From the NCBI RefSeq assembly GCF_001655675.1, contig NZ_LYRP01000033.1, forward strand, positions 364,947 to 428,946: 64,000 nt of DNA. Reading direction: 5' to 3'. The notes beneath the pieces are model-generated. The model had not been told where the DNA came from and made no database searches. It saw only the letters and a list, made by a program, of their open reading frames with translations. This document shows, piece by piece, positions 9,392 through 17,507 of this stretch (within the stretch, counting starts at the first letter, position 1; each line of letters starts with the position of its first letter). The stretch comes from Mangrovibacter phragmitis. GTDB lineage: Bacteria; Pseudomonadota; Gammaproteobacteria; Enterobacterales; Enterobacteriaceae. The translations under genes and the position numbers were made by a program.

Positions 9392-10449
9392 TTGTGCTCC
9401 TGCAGGCTGTTTTGGGCAGCAAGCGCTTCACGTTTACGTGTTTCGGCTAGTTCTGCCTTACGTTTCTGGTCGGCTTCTTCCCATGCTTCATAAGCATTAA
9501 CAATGCGTGCAACCACCGGGTGGCGCACTACGTCTTCACTGTGGAAGAAGTTAAAACTAATTTCATCAACTTCAGACAGCACTTCAATGGCATGACGCAG
9601 GCCAGACTTGGTATTGCGTGGTAAGTCTATCTGGGTGACATCCCCGGTAATCACGGCTTTAGAGTTAAAACCAATACGTGTCAGGAACATTTTCATCTGC
9701 TCAATGGTGGTGTTCTGGCTTTCATCAAGAATAATGAATGCATCATTGAGGGTTCGCCCACGCATGTAAGCCAGTGGGGCAACTTCAATAACGTTGCGCT
9801 CCATAAGCTTTTCGACCCGCTCAAAACCCAGCATTTCAAACAGCGCATCGTACAGTGGCCGTAAATAAGGGTCGACCTTCTGGCTCAGGTCGCCTGGCAG
9901 GAAGCCCAGTTTTTCACCGGCTTCCACTGCCGGACGAGTGAGCAGAATGCGGCGAATTTCCTGGCGCTCCAGGGCATCGACTGCAGCAGCAACAGCAAGG
10001 TAGGTTTTACCAGTACCGGCAGGGCCAATACCAAAGGTAATATCATGATCAAGGATATGGGCAATATATTGCGCCTGGTTTGGCGTGCGTGGTTTGATGA
10101 CACCGCGTTTGGTCTTGATATTAACCGCTTTGCCATATTCCGGCACACTTTCTGCAGCCTGCTCCAGCACCCGGAACTCTTTTATCGCAAGGTGAATATG
10201 TTCGGGGTCAATGTCTTTCGTCTGGCCGCGTACCGGGGCAGTATCAACATACAGATGACGCAGAATATCTGCTGCGGCATTGATAACCAGGCTGCCGCCG
10301 GTCAGTTTAAAATGGTTGTCACGGCGGTTAATTTCGATACCTAACCGGCGTTCCAGGTGTTTGATATTGTCATCAAACGGGCCACATAAGCTCAACAGCC
10401 GTTGGTTGTCTGCTGGCTCCAGCGTTAATTCGCGTGTTTCGATATTCAA
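9388..10449 (-). CDS. ybeZ: PhoH-family ATPase YbeZ (TTG start)
   Basis: This is a 353-residue P-loop NTPase of the PhoH family that partners YbeY. Walker A GPAGTGKT is at residues 142-149, and Walker B is D242-E243 in IILDES. The open frame extends 33 codons further upstream, but those residues do not look like the family. A TTG at 10447-10449 has a GAGG Shine-Dalgarno 6-7 bases upstream and gives MNIETREL, matching E. coli YbeZ, so I chose TTG. The C-terminus is a charged helix. Confidence 0.93.
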   Translation of the reverse strand: MNIETRELTLEPADNQRLLSLCGPFDDNIKHLERRLGIEINRRDNHFKLTGGSLVINAAADILRHLYVDTAPVRGQTKDIDPEHIHLAIKEFRVLEQAAESVPEYGKAVNIKTKRGVIKPRTPNQAQYIAHILDHDITFGIGPAGTGKTYLAVAAAVDALERQEIRRILLTRPAVEAGEKLGFLPGDLSQKVDPYLRPLYDALFEMLGFERVEKLMERNVIEVAPLAYMRGRTLNDAFIILDESQNTTIEQMKMFLTRIGFNSKAVITGDVTQIDLPRNTKSGLRHAIEVLSEVDEISFNFFHSEDVVRHPVVARIVNAYEAWEEADQKRKAELAETRKREALAAQNSLQEHK

Positions 10450-10619
10450 ACTTATCCTCTGGGTCACACAGGGCCTGTTAGCAAAGAAGACGCGCCGCAC
10501 ATGAGCGGCATGTGAAATTATTCCTGCCCATAAGGCTGGGCACAACACTTAAGGCGGATATGGGGATAGATTGCGCAGAATGCAAGGGGAACTGGCCCTG
10601 CGAAAGGGCCAGACCGACA

Positions 10620-12044
10620 TCAAGGTTGCCAGGTACCTACACCCAGTTCATTTTCTTTACGGGTACGGGCAATGACAGACGCCGGAGATTCGGTGATACG
10701 CAACCCCATTTCGTCCTCAGTGCGCACCACTTTCCCGCGCAATGAGTTAGGGAAGACATCAACAATCTCGACATCGACAAACTTACCAATCATATCCGGT
10801 GTACCTTCAAAGTTAACCACCCGGTTATTTTCAGTACGCCCTGACAGCTCCATAATATTTTTGCGCGAAGGGCCTTCTACCAGTATACGCTGTGTGGTAC
10901 CCAGCATCCGGCGGCTCCAGGCCATCGCTTGTTGGTTAATCCGCTCTTGCAGGATCCACAGGCGCTGTTTCTTCACCTCTTCGCTGACATCATCGACCAT
11001 ATCGGCTGCCGGGGTACCCGGGCGTGCAGAGAAGATAAAGCTGAAGCTCATGTCAAAATTAACATCGGCAATCAGTTTCATGGTCTGCTCGAAATCCTGT
11101 TCAGTTTCCCCAGGGAAACCAACGATAAAGTCAGAACTGATTTGGATATCCGGCCGTGCCGCACGTAGTTTACGAATGATAGCTTTATATTCCAGCGCAG
11201 TATGGGTGCGCCCCATCATATTCAGAACGCGATCTGCGCCACTTTGTACCGGTAAGTGCAGGAAGCTCACCAGTTCTGGTGTATCACGGTAGACTTCAAT
11301 GATATCGTCAGTGAACTCAATTGGGTGGCTGGTGGTAAAGCGAATCCGGTCAATCCCGTCAATGGCCGCTACCAGGCGCAACAGTTCAGCAAAGGTGCAG
11401 ATACCGCCATCAAAAGTTGGACCGCGGTAGGCATTGACGTTCTGGCCTAACAGGTTAACTTCACGCACACCTTGCGCCGCGAGCTGGGCGATTTCCAGCA
11501 GAATGTCGTCACTTGGGCGGCTGACTTCTTCTCCGCGGGTATAAGGCACCACACAGTAAGTACAGTACTTATTACAGCCTTCCATAATAGAAACGAAAGC
11601 CGTTGGCCCTTCTGCGCGGGGTTCCGGCAGTCGGTCAAACTTTTCGATTTCCGGGAAGCTGATATCCAGGACGGGGCTACGAGTGCCACTGACTTGTTTG
11701 ATCATTTCCGGCAGGCGGTGCAGGGTTTGTGGCCCAAAAATAATATCGACATAATGGGCGCGCTGGCGAATATGCTCACCTTCTTGCGATGCTACGCAGC
11801 CACCTACACCAATAATGAGCTCAGGATTTTTGTCCTTTAATGTTTTCCAGCGGCCTAACTGATGGAAAACCTTCTCCTGTGCCTTTTCACGAATTGAACA
11901 GGTATTCAGCAGCAGAACATCTGCTTCTTCAGCCACTTCGGTCAGAGTAAAGCCGTGTGTGGTCTCCAGCAGACTGGCCATCTTCGATGAATCGTATTCG
12001 TTCATCTGACAGCCCCAGGTTTTGATATGCAGTTTTTTTGTCAT
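10620..12044 (-). CDS. miaB: tRNA-2-methylthio-N6-isopentenyladenosine synthase MiaB
   Basis: This 474-residue radical-SAM methylthiotransferase converts i6A37 to ms2i6A37 in tRNAs reading UNN codons. It has an N-terminal UPF0004 domain with cluster ligands C12, C49 and C83. The radical-SAM domain has C157, C161 and C164 (CNKYCTYC), and a C-terminal TRAM domain lies at about 380-440. It is divergent from ubiF across a 144-bp gap and upstream of ybeZ (170 bp), as in E. coli. Confidence 0.97.
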   Translation of the reverse strand: MTKKLHIKTWGCQMNEYDSSKMASLLETTHGFTLTEVAEEADVLLLNTCSIREKAQEKVFHQLGRWKTLKDKNPELIIGVGGCVASQEGEHIRQRAHYVDIIFGPQTLHRLPEMIKQVSGTRSPVLDISFPEIEKFDRLPEPRAEGPTAFVSIMEGCNKYCTYCVVPYTRGEEVSRPSDDILLEIAQLAAQGVREVNLLGQNVNAYRGPTFDGGICTFAELLRLVAAIDGIDRIRFTTSHPIEFTDDIIEVYRDTPELVSFLHLPVQSGADRVLNMMGRTHTALEYKAIIRKLRAARPDIQISSDFIVGFPGETEQDFEQTMKLIADVNFDMSFSFIFSARPGTPAADMVDDVSEEVKKQRLWILQERINQQAMAWSRRMLGTTQRILVEGPSRKNIMELSGRTENNRVVNFEGTPDMIGKFVDVEIVDVFPNSLRGKVVRTEDEMGLRITESPASVIARTRKENELGVGTWQP

Positions 12045-12188
12045 TGACTCATTGCTCAGTTAACGCCAGGAATGCAGGGCGCGTATTGTAATGCTTTGGC
12101 GCTGTTGTGACCAGTAGGTGAGAGACAGACAGCGCACAGGATTGAAAATCCGGTACACTTAGCCCATGTGTGCTAAGGATAATTAACC

Positions 12189-13364
12189 ATGACGAATCTA
12201 TCCACTGACGTTGCGATTATTGGCGGCGGTATGGTTGGGGCGGCACTGGCCCTGGGGCTTGCCCAAAATGGCTTTACAGTCGCGCTTATTGAGCAGCAGA
12301 CGCCAGCTGTTTTTAACCCGGAGTTACCCCCTGATGTGCGGGTCTCTGCGGTCAGTGCCGCGTCCATCGCTTTATTAAATAGCCTTGGGGTCTGGCAGTC
12401 TGTCACCGCCATGCGCAGCCACCCCTGGCGCGAGCTGGAAACATGGGAATGGGACAATGCCCGGGTGGTTTTTTCTGCCGGGGAATTAGGTGTGCCGGTT
12501 TTAGGTCATATGGTTGAAAATCCAGTATTGCAACGCGCATTGTGGGATGCCGTTTCGTCACATCCGGCGGTGACGTGCTTCTGCCCGGCAACATTGCGTT
12601 CGCTATCCACTGTTGCGAAAGGGCTGCAACTGGTACTCGATTCCGGAGAGATGCTCACTGCGCGGTTAGTGGTGGGTGCAGATGGTGCGCATTCCAAAGT
12701 ACGCGAGATGGCAGGTATTGGTATTCATGGTTGGGAGTATGACCAGGCCTGCATGCTGATTACGGTAAAACGGCCACAGGAATCAGGAGACCGTACCTGG
12801 CAGCAATTTACGCCAGACGGGCCCAGGGCGTGGTTACCACTAATGGGAAATTATGGTTCGGTTGTCTGGTATGACAAGCCAGCGCGCATTCAGGCGCTGA
12901 ATAAATTGCCTTTGGTACAACTGGCGAATGAAATCCGGGCTCATTTTCCTGCACGTATTGGCGAGACCGTGGTGGTTGCCCGGGGAGCATTTCCGCTGGT
13001 GCGCCGCCACGCGTGGCGCTATGTCAAACAAGGTGTGGCTCTGATTGGCGATGCGGCACACACTATTCACCCGCTGGCGGGGCAGGGCGTTAACCTGGGA
13101 TACCGTGATGTTGAAGCATTACTTGATGTGCTGATTAATGCCCGTAGTTATGGTGAGGACTGGTCATCCAAAAACGTGTTGCTGCGTTACCAGGCCCGTC
13201 GCTACCCCGACAATATATTGATGCAAACCGGGATGGATCTGTTCTATGCCAGTTTCTCTAACCGGCTGGGGCCGGTAAAGCTGGCCCGGAATTTAGGCCT
13301 GATGGCGGCAGCGAATGCCGGAAAGGTCAAAACACAGGTGCTGAAATATGCAATTGGTTTGTAG
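12189..13364 (+). CDS. ubiF: 3-demethoxyubiquinol 3-hydroxylase
   Basis: This is a 391-residue FAD-dependent monooxygenase of the UbiH/COQ6 family that hydroxylates the ubiquinone ring at C6. The N-terminal dinucleotide-binding motif is GGGMVGAALALGL, the middle motif GADGAHS, and the C-terminal FAD motif GDAAHTIHPLAGQG. An AAGGA Shine-Dalgarno precedes the ATG. It is monocistronic with its own terminator, and the tRNA operon follows on the opposite strand, as in E. coli. Confidence 0.95.
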   Translation: MTNLSTDVAIIGGGMVGAALALGLAQNGFTVALIEQQTPAVFNPELPPDVRVSAVSAASIALLNSLGVWQSVTAMRSHPWRELETWEWDNARVVFSAGELGVPVLGHMVENPVLQRALWDAVSSHPAVTCFCPATLRSLSTVAKGLQLVLDSGEMLTARLVVGADGAHSKVREMAGIGIHGWEYDQACMLITVKRPQESGDRTWQQFTPDGPRAWLPLMGNYGSVVWYDKPARIQALNKLPLVQLANEIRAHFPARIGETVVVARGAFPLVRRHAWRYVKQGVALIGDAAHTIHPLAGQGVNLGYRDVEALLDVLINARSYGEDWSSKNVLLRYQARRYPDNILMQTGMDLFYASFSNRLGPVKLARNLGLMAAANAGKVKTQVLKYAIGL

Positions 13365-13381
13365 CCGGAGCTGAGTTCTGT

Positions 13382-13406
13382 GCCCGGTGGTTGCCGCCGG
13401 GCTTTT
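13382..13406 (+). terminator. ubiF intrinsic terminator
   Basis: A 9-bp stem (GCCCGGTGG pairing with CCGCCGGGC, one G-T) with a TTG loop is followed by TTTT, 18 bases after the ubiF stop. Confidence 0.8.
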
Positions 13407-13453
13407 CTGCGGCGGGTTTGAATAAGCCTGAACTCAGTAAATGACTGTTCGGG

Positions 13454-13492
13454 AAACTACAGTTCAGTAAACTACAGTTCAGTAAACTACAG
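13454..13492. repeat. 15-bp tandem repeat, 2.6 units
   Basis: The unit AAACTACAGTTCAGT is repeated perfectly at 13454-13468 and 13469-13483, with a partial third copy to 13492. It sits between the ubiF terminator and the tRNA-operon terminator and has no coding potential. It is probably slippage-prone. Confidence 0.85.
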
Positions 13493-13496
13493 ATGT

Positions 13497-13523
13497 AAAA
13501 AAAGCCCGATAAACGGGCTTTTT
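13497..13523 (-). terminator. tRNA operon terminator
   Basis: The stem GCCCG/CGGGC is extended by flanking A/T runs (AAAAAGCCCG...CGGGCTTTTT). It lies directly downstream of the last tRNA on the minus strand and has T runs on both sides. Confidence 0.85.
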
Positions 13524-13531
13524 CTATTGAG

Positions 13532-13605
13532 TGGCTGGGGTGCAGGGATTCGAACCCCGGATGGCGGAATCAGAATCCGCTGCCTTACCGCTTGGCGACA
13601 CCCCA
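13532..13605 (-). tRNA. glnX: tRNA-Gln (CUG)
   Basis: A 74-base cloverleaf with encoded CCA. The acceptor arms are TGGGGTG/CACCCCA, the anticodon loop TTCTGAT reads CAG, and the T-loop is TTCGAAT. The variable loop is one base shorter than in the UUG isoacceptors nearby. It is the last gene of the operon and occupies the position of glnX in E. coli. Confidence 0.95.
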
Positions 13606-13637
13606 ACAGGTGCGTTACAAGTAACGTCTTTTAAATT

Positions 13638-13711
13638 TGGCTGGGGTACAGGGATTCGAACCCCGGATGGCGGAATCAGAATCCGCTGCCTTACCGCTTG
13701 GCGATACCCCA
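13638..13711 (-). tRNA. glnV: tRNA-Gln (CUG)
   Basis: A 74-base near-duplicate of the downstream gene, with anticodon CTG and encoded CCA. It differs only in one acceptor-stem pair (TGGGGTA/TACCCCA). It occupies the position of E. coli glnV. Confidence 0.95.
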
Positions 13712-13717
13712 AGAAAA

Positions 13718-13794
13718 TGGTGGCTACGACGGGAATCGAACCTGTGACCCCAGCATTATGAGTGCTGTGCTCTAACCAGCTGAGCTACGTAGCC
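13718..13794 (-). tRNA. metU: tRNA-Met (CAU, elongator)
   Basis: A 77-base cloverleaf beginning GGCTACGTAGCTCAG and ending CGTAGCCACCA. The anticodon loop is CTCATAA. The paired first acceptor bases (G1-C72) mark it as the elongator rather than the initiator type. It occupies the metU position. Confidence 0.95.
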
Positions 13795-13828
13795 AAATTG
13801 TACTGCTATTGACCAGCCCGAAAACGAC

Positions 13829-13903
13829 TGGCTGGGGTACCTGGATTCGAACCAGGGAATGCCGGTATCAAAAACCGGTGCCTTACCGCTTGGCGATACC
13901 CCA
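13829..13903 (-). tRNA. glnW: tRNA-Gln (UUG)
   Basis: A 75-base cloverleaf with anticodon loop TTTTGAT (TTG, reads CAA), T-loop TTCGAAT and encoded CCA. It is identical to the next gene upstream and occupies the glnW position. Confidence 0.95.
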
Positions 13904-13941
13904 ACGACTGACGCGTTTCCACGCAGGAGTCGCAAAAAAAA

Positions 13942-14016
13942 TGGCTGGGGTACCTGGATTCGAACCAGGGAATGCCGGTATCAAAAACCGGTGCCTTACC
14001 GCTTGGCGATACCCCA
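13942..14016 (-). tRNA. glnU: tRNA-Gln (UUG)
   Basis: A second identical 75-base tRNA-Gln with anticodon TTG and encoded CCA. The pair of identical genes is the glnU/glnW arrangement of E. coli. Confidence 0.95.
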
Positions 14017-14036
14017 TCCGACAACGCTAACGGAAA

Positions 14037-14121
14037 TGGTGCGGGAGGCGAGACTTGAACTCGCACACCTTGCGGCGCCAGAACCTAAATCTGGTGCGTC
14101 TACCAATTTCGCCACTCCCGC
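14037..14121 (-). tRNA. leuW: tRNA-Leu (UAG)
   Basis: An 85-base class II tRNA with a long variable arm, acceptor arms GCGGGAG/CTCCCGC, anticodon loop TTTAGGT (TAG, reads CUA) and encoded CCA. It occupies the leuW position. Confidence 0.95.
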
Positions 14122-14128
14122 AAAAAGA

Positions 14129-14205
14129 TGGTGGCTACGACGGGAATCGAACCTGTGACCCCAGCATTATGAGTGCTGTGCTCTAACCAGCTGAGCTACG
14201 TAGCC
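14129..14205 (-). tRNA. metT: tRNA-Met (CAU, elongator)
   Basis: A 77-base elongator Met tRNA identical to the copy at 13718-13794. It is the first gene of the seven-tRNA operon, just downstream of the promoter, and corresponds to metT. Confidence 0.95.
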
Positions 14206-14243
14206 ATCTTTTTTCGCGTTACCTTATCGGCGTTGCGGGGCGC

Positions 14244-14272
14244 ATTATGCGTATTGGGCCTTGCAGCGTCAA
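14244..14272 (-). promoter_or_regulatory. Sigma-70 promoter of the tRNA operon
   Basis: The -35 TTGACG (14267-14272), an exact 17-bp spacer and the -10 CATAAT (14244-14249) face the tRNA genes. The -10 is followed by a GC-rich discriminator (GCGCCCCGC), the hallmark of stable-RNA promoters under stringent control. The -10 ends about 38 bp from the first tRNA. Confidence 0.85.
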
Positions 14273-14367
14273 CACATTTTTTCCCGAAAAGTGGCTCTGA
14301 ATGTCTGTTTGACTATCTTGCGAACGACTTGGCGTGATAATCAACAAAATCTCACGACTTTTATAAA

Positions 14368-14502
14368 TCATCTGGTTAAAAAGTCATCATTATCAGTGAT
14401 AAAGTTTTTTGCGCGCCAGCCGGCAATCGCCTGAGGAATACGGTATTGCAGAAATGCCTGGCGAGATAACAGTTCTGGCTTATGTGCGTTTGCTGCCCGC
14501 AT
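14368..14502 (-). CDS. Possible 44-residue small ORF upstream of the tRNA operon
   Basis: On the minus strand an ATG at 14500-14502 opens a 44-codon frame with a balanced, charged composition (begins MRAANAHKPELL, contains GWRAKNFITDND). It is the only unexplained coding-like stretch in the 511-bp asnB-metT gap. The start sits inside the U-run of the asnB terminator and there is no Shine-Dalgarno. It may therefore be a truncated remnant or chance. I recognise no homologue. Confidence 0.2.
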   Translation of the reverse strand: MRAANAHKPELLSRQAFLQYRIPQAIAGWRAKNFITDNDDFLTR

Positions 14503-14529
14503 AAAAAATGCCCGCATATAGCGGGCATT
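14501..14529 (-). terminator. asnB terminator hairpin, distal copy with U-run
   Basis: The stem AATGCCCGC/GCGGGCATT with loop TATAT is followed on the minus strand by TTTTT. It is an exact duplicate of the 23 bases at 14671-14693. Repeat copy B lies between the two, so this distal copy has kept the U-run of the original terminator. Confidence 0.85.
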
Positions 14530-14532
14530 CAT

Positions 14533-14670
14533 ATTGATGAAAAAGAAGGAAAAAACGTGGTTTTTCCTTCTTTTTAGTTAGAAGCCGAAAATCAATGAAT
14601 TGATTTCCCAGACTTTTTATTGGGTGAGAACCTCTCGTTTTGTGCGGACATGAGGTTTGCCATCAGCCTT
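14533..14670 (+). repeat. 138-bp dispersed palindromic repeat, copy B
   Basis: This copy has exactly the same length as copies A and C and is about 85% identical to C by eye. It starts ATTGATGAAAAAGAAGG and ends GCCATCAGCCTT. It is flanked by an exact 23-bp direct duplication (14507-14529 and 14671-14693) that is itself the asnB terminator hairpin. Three bases (CAT) lie between the left duplicate and the element. It contains no ORF and is therefore non-autonomous. Its A-rich/T-rich hairpin has T runs on both strands and could terminate transcription in both directions. Confidence 0.87.
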
Positions 14671-14693
14671 AATGCCCGCATATAGCGGGCATT
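14671..14693. repeat. Proximal duplicate of asnB terminator hairpin (no U-run)
   Basis: These 23 bases are identical to 14507-14529 and form the hairpin AATGCCCGC/GCGGGCATT. On the minus strand it is followed by AAGGCTGATGG, the end of repeat B, and so lacks a U-run. It is best read as one half of a target-site duplication. Confidence 0.8.
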
Positions 14694-14716
14694 GGCAGTG
14701 AAATTGTATCGCAGTG

Positions 14717-16381
14717 TTATTTATATGCAGACTGGTGCACACCAACAGCACGGCCTGATGGATCGTTCATCGCTTTGAATGATTCATCCCATTCAATGGC
14801 TTTGGCAGAAGAGCAGGCAACTGACGGGCCACCTGGTACACACTCAGCCGCACTGGGTACCGGGAACAGTTCTTCAAAAATTTCACGGTACAGGTAACCT
14901 TCTTTAGAGGTTGGTGTGTTGTACGGGAAACGGAAGTGAGCGGTTTCCAGTTGCTGGTCGGTAACTTGTTCTGCAGCCACTTCTTTCAGTGTGTCAATCC
15001 AGCTATAGCCAACACCGTCTGAGAACTGCTCTTTCTGGCGCCATGCCACACTGGCCGGCAGATAGGATTCAAAACATTCACGCAGAATGTGTTTTTCCAT
15101 TTTGCCGTTGCCGCACATTTTATCTTGCGGGTTGATACGCATTGCCACATCAAGGAATTTTTTATCCAGGAAAGGAACGCGCGCTTCCACACCCCATGCA
15201 GACATGGCTTTGTTCGCACGGGCGCAGTCAAACATATGCAGTGCCTGCAATTTACGCACAGTTTCTTCATGGAGCTCTTTAGCATTGGGCGCTTTATGGA
15301 AATAGAGGTAGCCGCCAAATACTTCATCAGAACCTTCACCGGACAGCACCATTTTGATGCCCATTGCTTTGATTTTACGTGACATCAGGTACATTGGCGT
15401 GGAGGCGCGAATGGTGGTGACATCATAAGTTTCAATGTGATAAATGACATCACGAATGGCATCCAGACCTTCCTGCACCGTGAAGTGAATTTCATGATGC
15501 ACCGTACCCAGGTGGTCAGCCACTTCCTGCGCTGCTTTCAGGTCAGGCGAACCTTCCAGACCAACGGCGAATGAATGCAGTTGCGGCCACCAGGCTTCGC
15601 TGCGTTCCTGATCTTCTACGCGGCGTGCGGCAAATTTCTTGGTGATAGCCGAAATAACAGATGAATCCAGACCGCCAGACAACAGTACGCCATAGGGTAC
15701 GTCAGACATCAAATGGCTTTTTACTGAATCTTCCAGAGCCTGGCGTAATTGGTTTTTGTCCGTCACGTTGTCTTTGACAGCGTCGTACTCAAACCAGTCA
15801 CGCTGGTAGTACTGGCGAATTTCACCGTCTTTGCTCCACAGGTAACTTCCCGGAGGGAATTCGCTGATGGTGCGGCAAACCGGTACCAGTGCTTTCATTT
15901 CTGATGCGACATAGAAGTTGCCGTGTTCGTCATGGCCCATATATAACGGAATAATACCGATATGGTCGCGGCCAATCAGATATGCATCCTGTTCGCTGTC
16001 ATATAACGCAAAGGCGAACATACCCTGCAGGTCATCGAGGAACTCCGGGCCTTTTTCTTTATACAGCGCCAGAATGACTTCGCAGTCAGAACCTGTCTGG
16101 AAAGCATAGCGGTCAGCGTATTCAGCACGCAGAGCCTGGTGGTTATAAATTTCACCATTGACTGCCAGCGCATGAGTGTGTTCCGGGTTATACAGTGGCT
16201 GGGCACCGGCGTTAACGTCGACAATGGACAGACGTTCATGGGCAAGAATCGCTTTGTCACAGGCATAAACGCCGGACCAGTCCGGGCCACGGTGACGCAT
16301 CAGGCGGGATAACTCCAGTGCTTTTTTTCGTAATTCAGCCGGGTCGGTTTTAATATCCAGCACACCAAAAATCGAACACAT
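14717..16381 (-). CDS. asnB: Asparagine synthetase B, glutamine-hydrolysing
   Basis: This enzyme makes asparagine from aspartate, ATP and glutamine (or ammonia). The N-terminal Ntn glutaminase domain starts at nucleophile C2 (MCSIFGVLD). The synthetase domain has the ATP-pyrophosphatase loop LLSGGLDSS at about residues 231-239. The length is 554 residues, matching E. coli AsnB. The ATG at 16379-16381 has a GGAG Shine-Dalgarno. It is monocistronic, with umpH-nagBAC upstream on the same strand. Confidence 0.97.
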   Translation of the reverse strand: MCSIFGVLDIKTDPAELRKKALELSRLMRHRGPDWSGVYACDKAILAHERLSIVDVNAGAQPLYNPEHTHALAVNGEIYNHQALRAEYADRYAFQTGSDCEVILALYKEKGPEFLDDLQGMFAFALYDSEQDAYLIGRDHIGIIPLYMGHDEHGNFYVASEMKALVPVCRTISEFPPGSYLWSKDGEIRQYYQRDWFEYDAVKDNVTDKNQLRQALEDSVKSHLMSDVPYGVLLSGGLDSSVISAITKKFAARRVEDQERSEAWWPQLHSFAVGLEGSPDLKAAQEVADHLGTVHHEIHFTVQEGLDAIRDVIYHIETYDVTTIRASTPMYLMSRKIKAMGIKMVLSGEGSDEVFGGYLYFHKAPNAKELHEETVRKLQALHMFDCARANKAMSAWGVEARVPFLDKKFLDVAMRINPQDKMCGNGKMEKHILRECFESYLPASVAWRQKEQFSDGVGYSWIDTLKEVAAEQVTDQQLETAHFRFPYNTPTSKEGYLYREIFEELFPVPSAAECVPGGPSVACSSAKAIEWDESFKAMNDPSGRAVGVHQSAYK

Positions 16382-16647
16382 ACACTTCTCCGTTTAACCG
16401 AACTGGGCGGTGATGTTGTTTTATCTATATTGTGCAGCAAATCCTGTCTGCCGCATTCCGTAAGTAAGAAAATGCCCCAATGTGCATAATGGTGCAAGCC
16501 TTTTCAGGGCTCAAAAAATAAAAGTTAACCTGCTGCTGCGGAAAAGTGATTTTTTATATGATTGTGGCGTCTTGAATTAACGAATCTTCACTATTTTCTT
16601 TGTTTTGTTAGATAAACATTAATTGTGCTGTTTTGGTGCGCAGATAA
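16382..16647 (-). other. asnB leader/promoter region
   Basis: There is no ORF here. On the minus strand about 100 bp before asnB there is TTGCACCATTATGCAC, an imperfect NtrC-like half-palindrome, and closer to the gene an AT-rich ATATAGATAA that could be a -10. Neither is strong enough to call separately. Confidence 0.4.
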
Positions 16648-16672
16648 CAAAAACGGCGCATGTGCGCCGTCA
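16648..16672 (-). terminator. umpH intrinsic terminator
   Basis: The stem ACGGCGCA/TGCGCCGT is followed by TTTTTGTT on the minus strand, 20 bases after the umpH stop. It ends the nagBAC-umpH operon. Confidence 0.85.
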
Positions 16673-16692
16673 GAAGTTGTGGTGGACGAAAA

Positions 16693-17445
16693 TCAGAGAA
16701 TGTCTATTTCAGCAACAGAAGGGTAAATCCAGGTTGGGCGGAAAGGCACATTATCTATGTCGTCCATACTGGAAACACCGGATAAAACCAGAATGGTTTC
16801 CAGCCCGGCCTGGAAGCCTGCCAGAATATCTGTACGCAGGTTGTCACCGACAATAACCGTGTGCTCTGAATGTGCCTGCATTTTGTTCAGCGCAGAGCGG
16901 ATTATCCACGGGCTGGGTTTACCAACATAAAACGGTTTTCGCCCGGATATTTTCTCAATACCGGCACACAATGCACCACAGGCAGGGTAAAACCCCCGCC
17001 CATGGGTGTCCGGGTTGGTGGCAATGAACCGGGCGCCGTTCGCGACAAAATAGGCTGCTTTATGCATCATTTCCCAGTTATACGACCGGGTTTCACCGAC
17101 AATGACAAAGTCAGGGTTAATGTCTGTAATGGTAAACCCGGCTTTATAGAGTTCGTGAATCAATGCGCCTTCACCCACTACATAGGCTTTTTTACCTTCC
17201 TGACGGCGCAGAAAGTCTGCAGTCGCCATGGCCGAGGTGTAAAACACGGAGTCTGGCACTTCAATACCGGCTGCAGAGAACCGGTTAGCCAGATCCTGGC
17301 CTGTTTGTGAAGGGTAGTTGGTCAGTAAAACCAGCGGGAAACCTTTGCTCATGATGCGCGCCAGAAATTCACTGGCGCCAGGCACGGCGACATTGTCGTG
17401 CATCAGCACACCATCAATATCGCAAATCACGTTCTGGATGGTCAT
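16693..17445 (-). CDS. umpH: UMP phosphatase (HAD superfamily, NagD)
   Basis: This 250-residue HAD-IIA phosphatase dephosphorylates UMP and other nucleoside monophosphates. HAD motif I is DIDGVL near residue 9, with nucleophile D9 and general acid D11. Motif II is LLTNYPS, motif III K207-type (VGKPSP region), and motif IV GDNLRTD. It is the last gene of nagBAC-umpH, 62 bp after nagC, as in E. coli. Confidence 0.96.
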   Translation of the reverse strand: MTIQNVICDIDGVLMHDNVAVPGASEFLARIMSKGFPLVLLTNYPSQTGQDLANRFSAAGIEVPDSVFYTSAMATADFLRRQEGKKAYVVGEGALIHELYKAGFTITDINPDFVIVGETRSYNWEMMHKAAYFVANGARFIATNPDTHGRGFYPACGALCAGIEKISGRKPFYVGKPSPWIIRSALNKMQAHSEHTVIVGDNLRTDILAGFQAGLETILVLSGVSSMDDIDNVPFRPTWIYPSVAEIDIL

Positions 17446-17507
17446 TCGATACTCTTTATCAGCACATTCAAGGGGCTAACTATAGCCTGGAACAGACGAA
17501 AATCCTG

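Noticed and set aside
10672..11292. 206-codon frame on the plus strand
   Set aside because: It lies entirely antisense to miaB, whose catalytic motifs are intact. It has no Shine-Dalgarno and an arginine/serine-rich shadow composition.
13532..14205. Regularly spaced near-identical blocks resembling a repeat array
   Set aside because: They are seven tRNA genes. The repeats are the duplicated Gln and Met genes, each with a full cloverleaf and CCA; there are no uniform spacers, so this is not a CRISPR.
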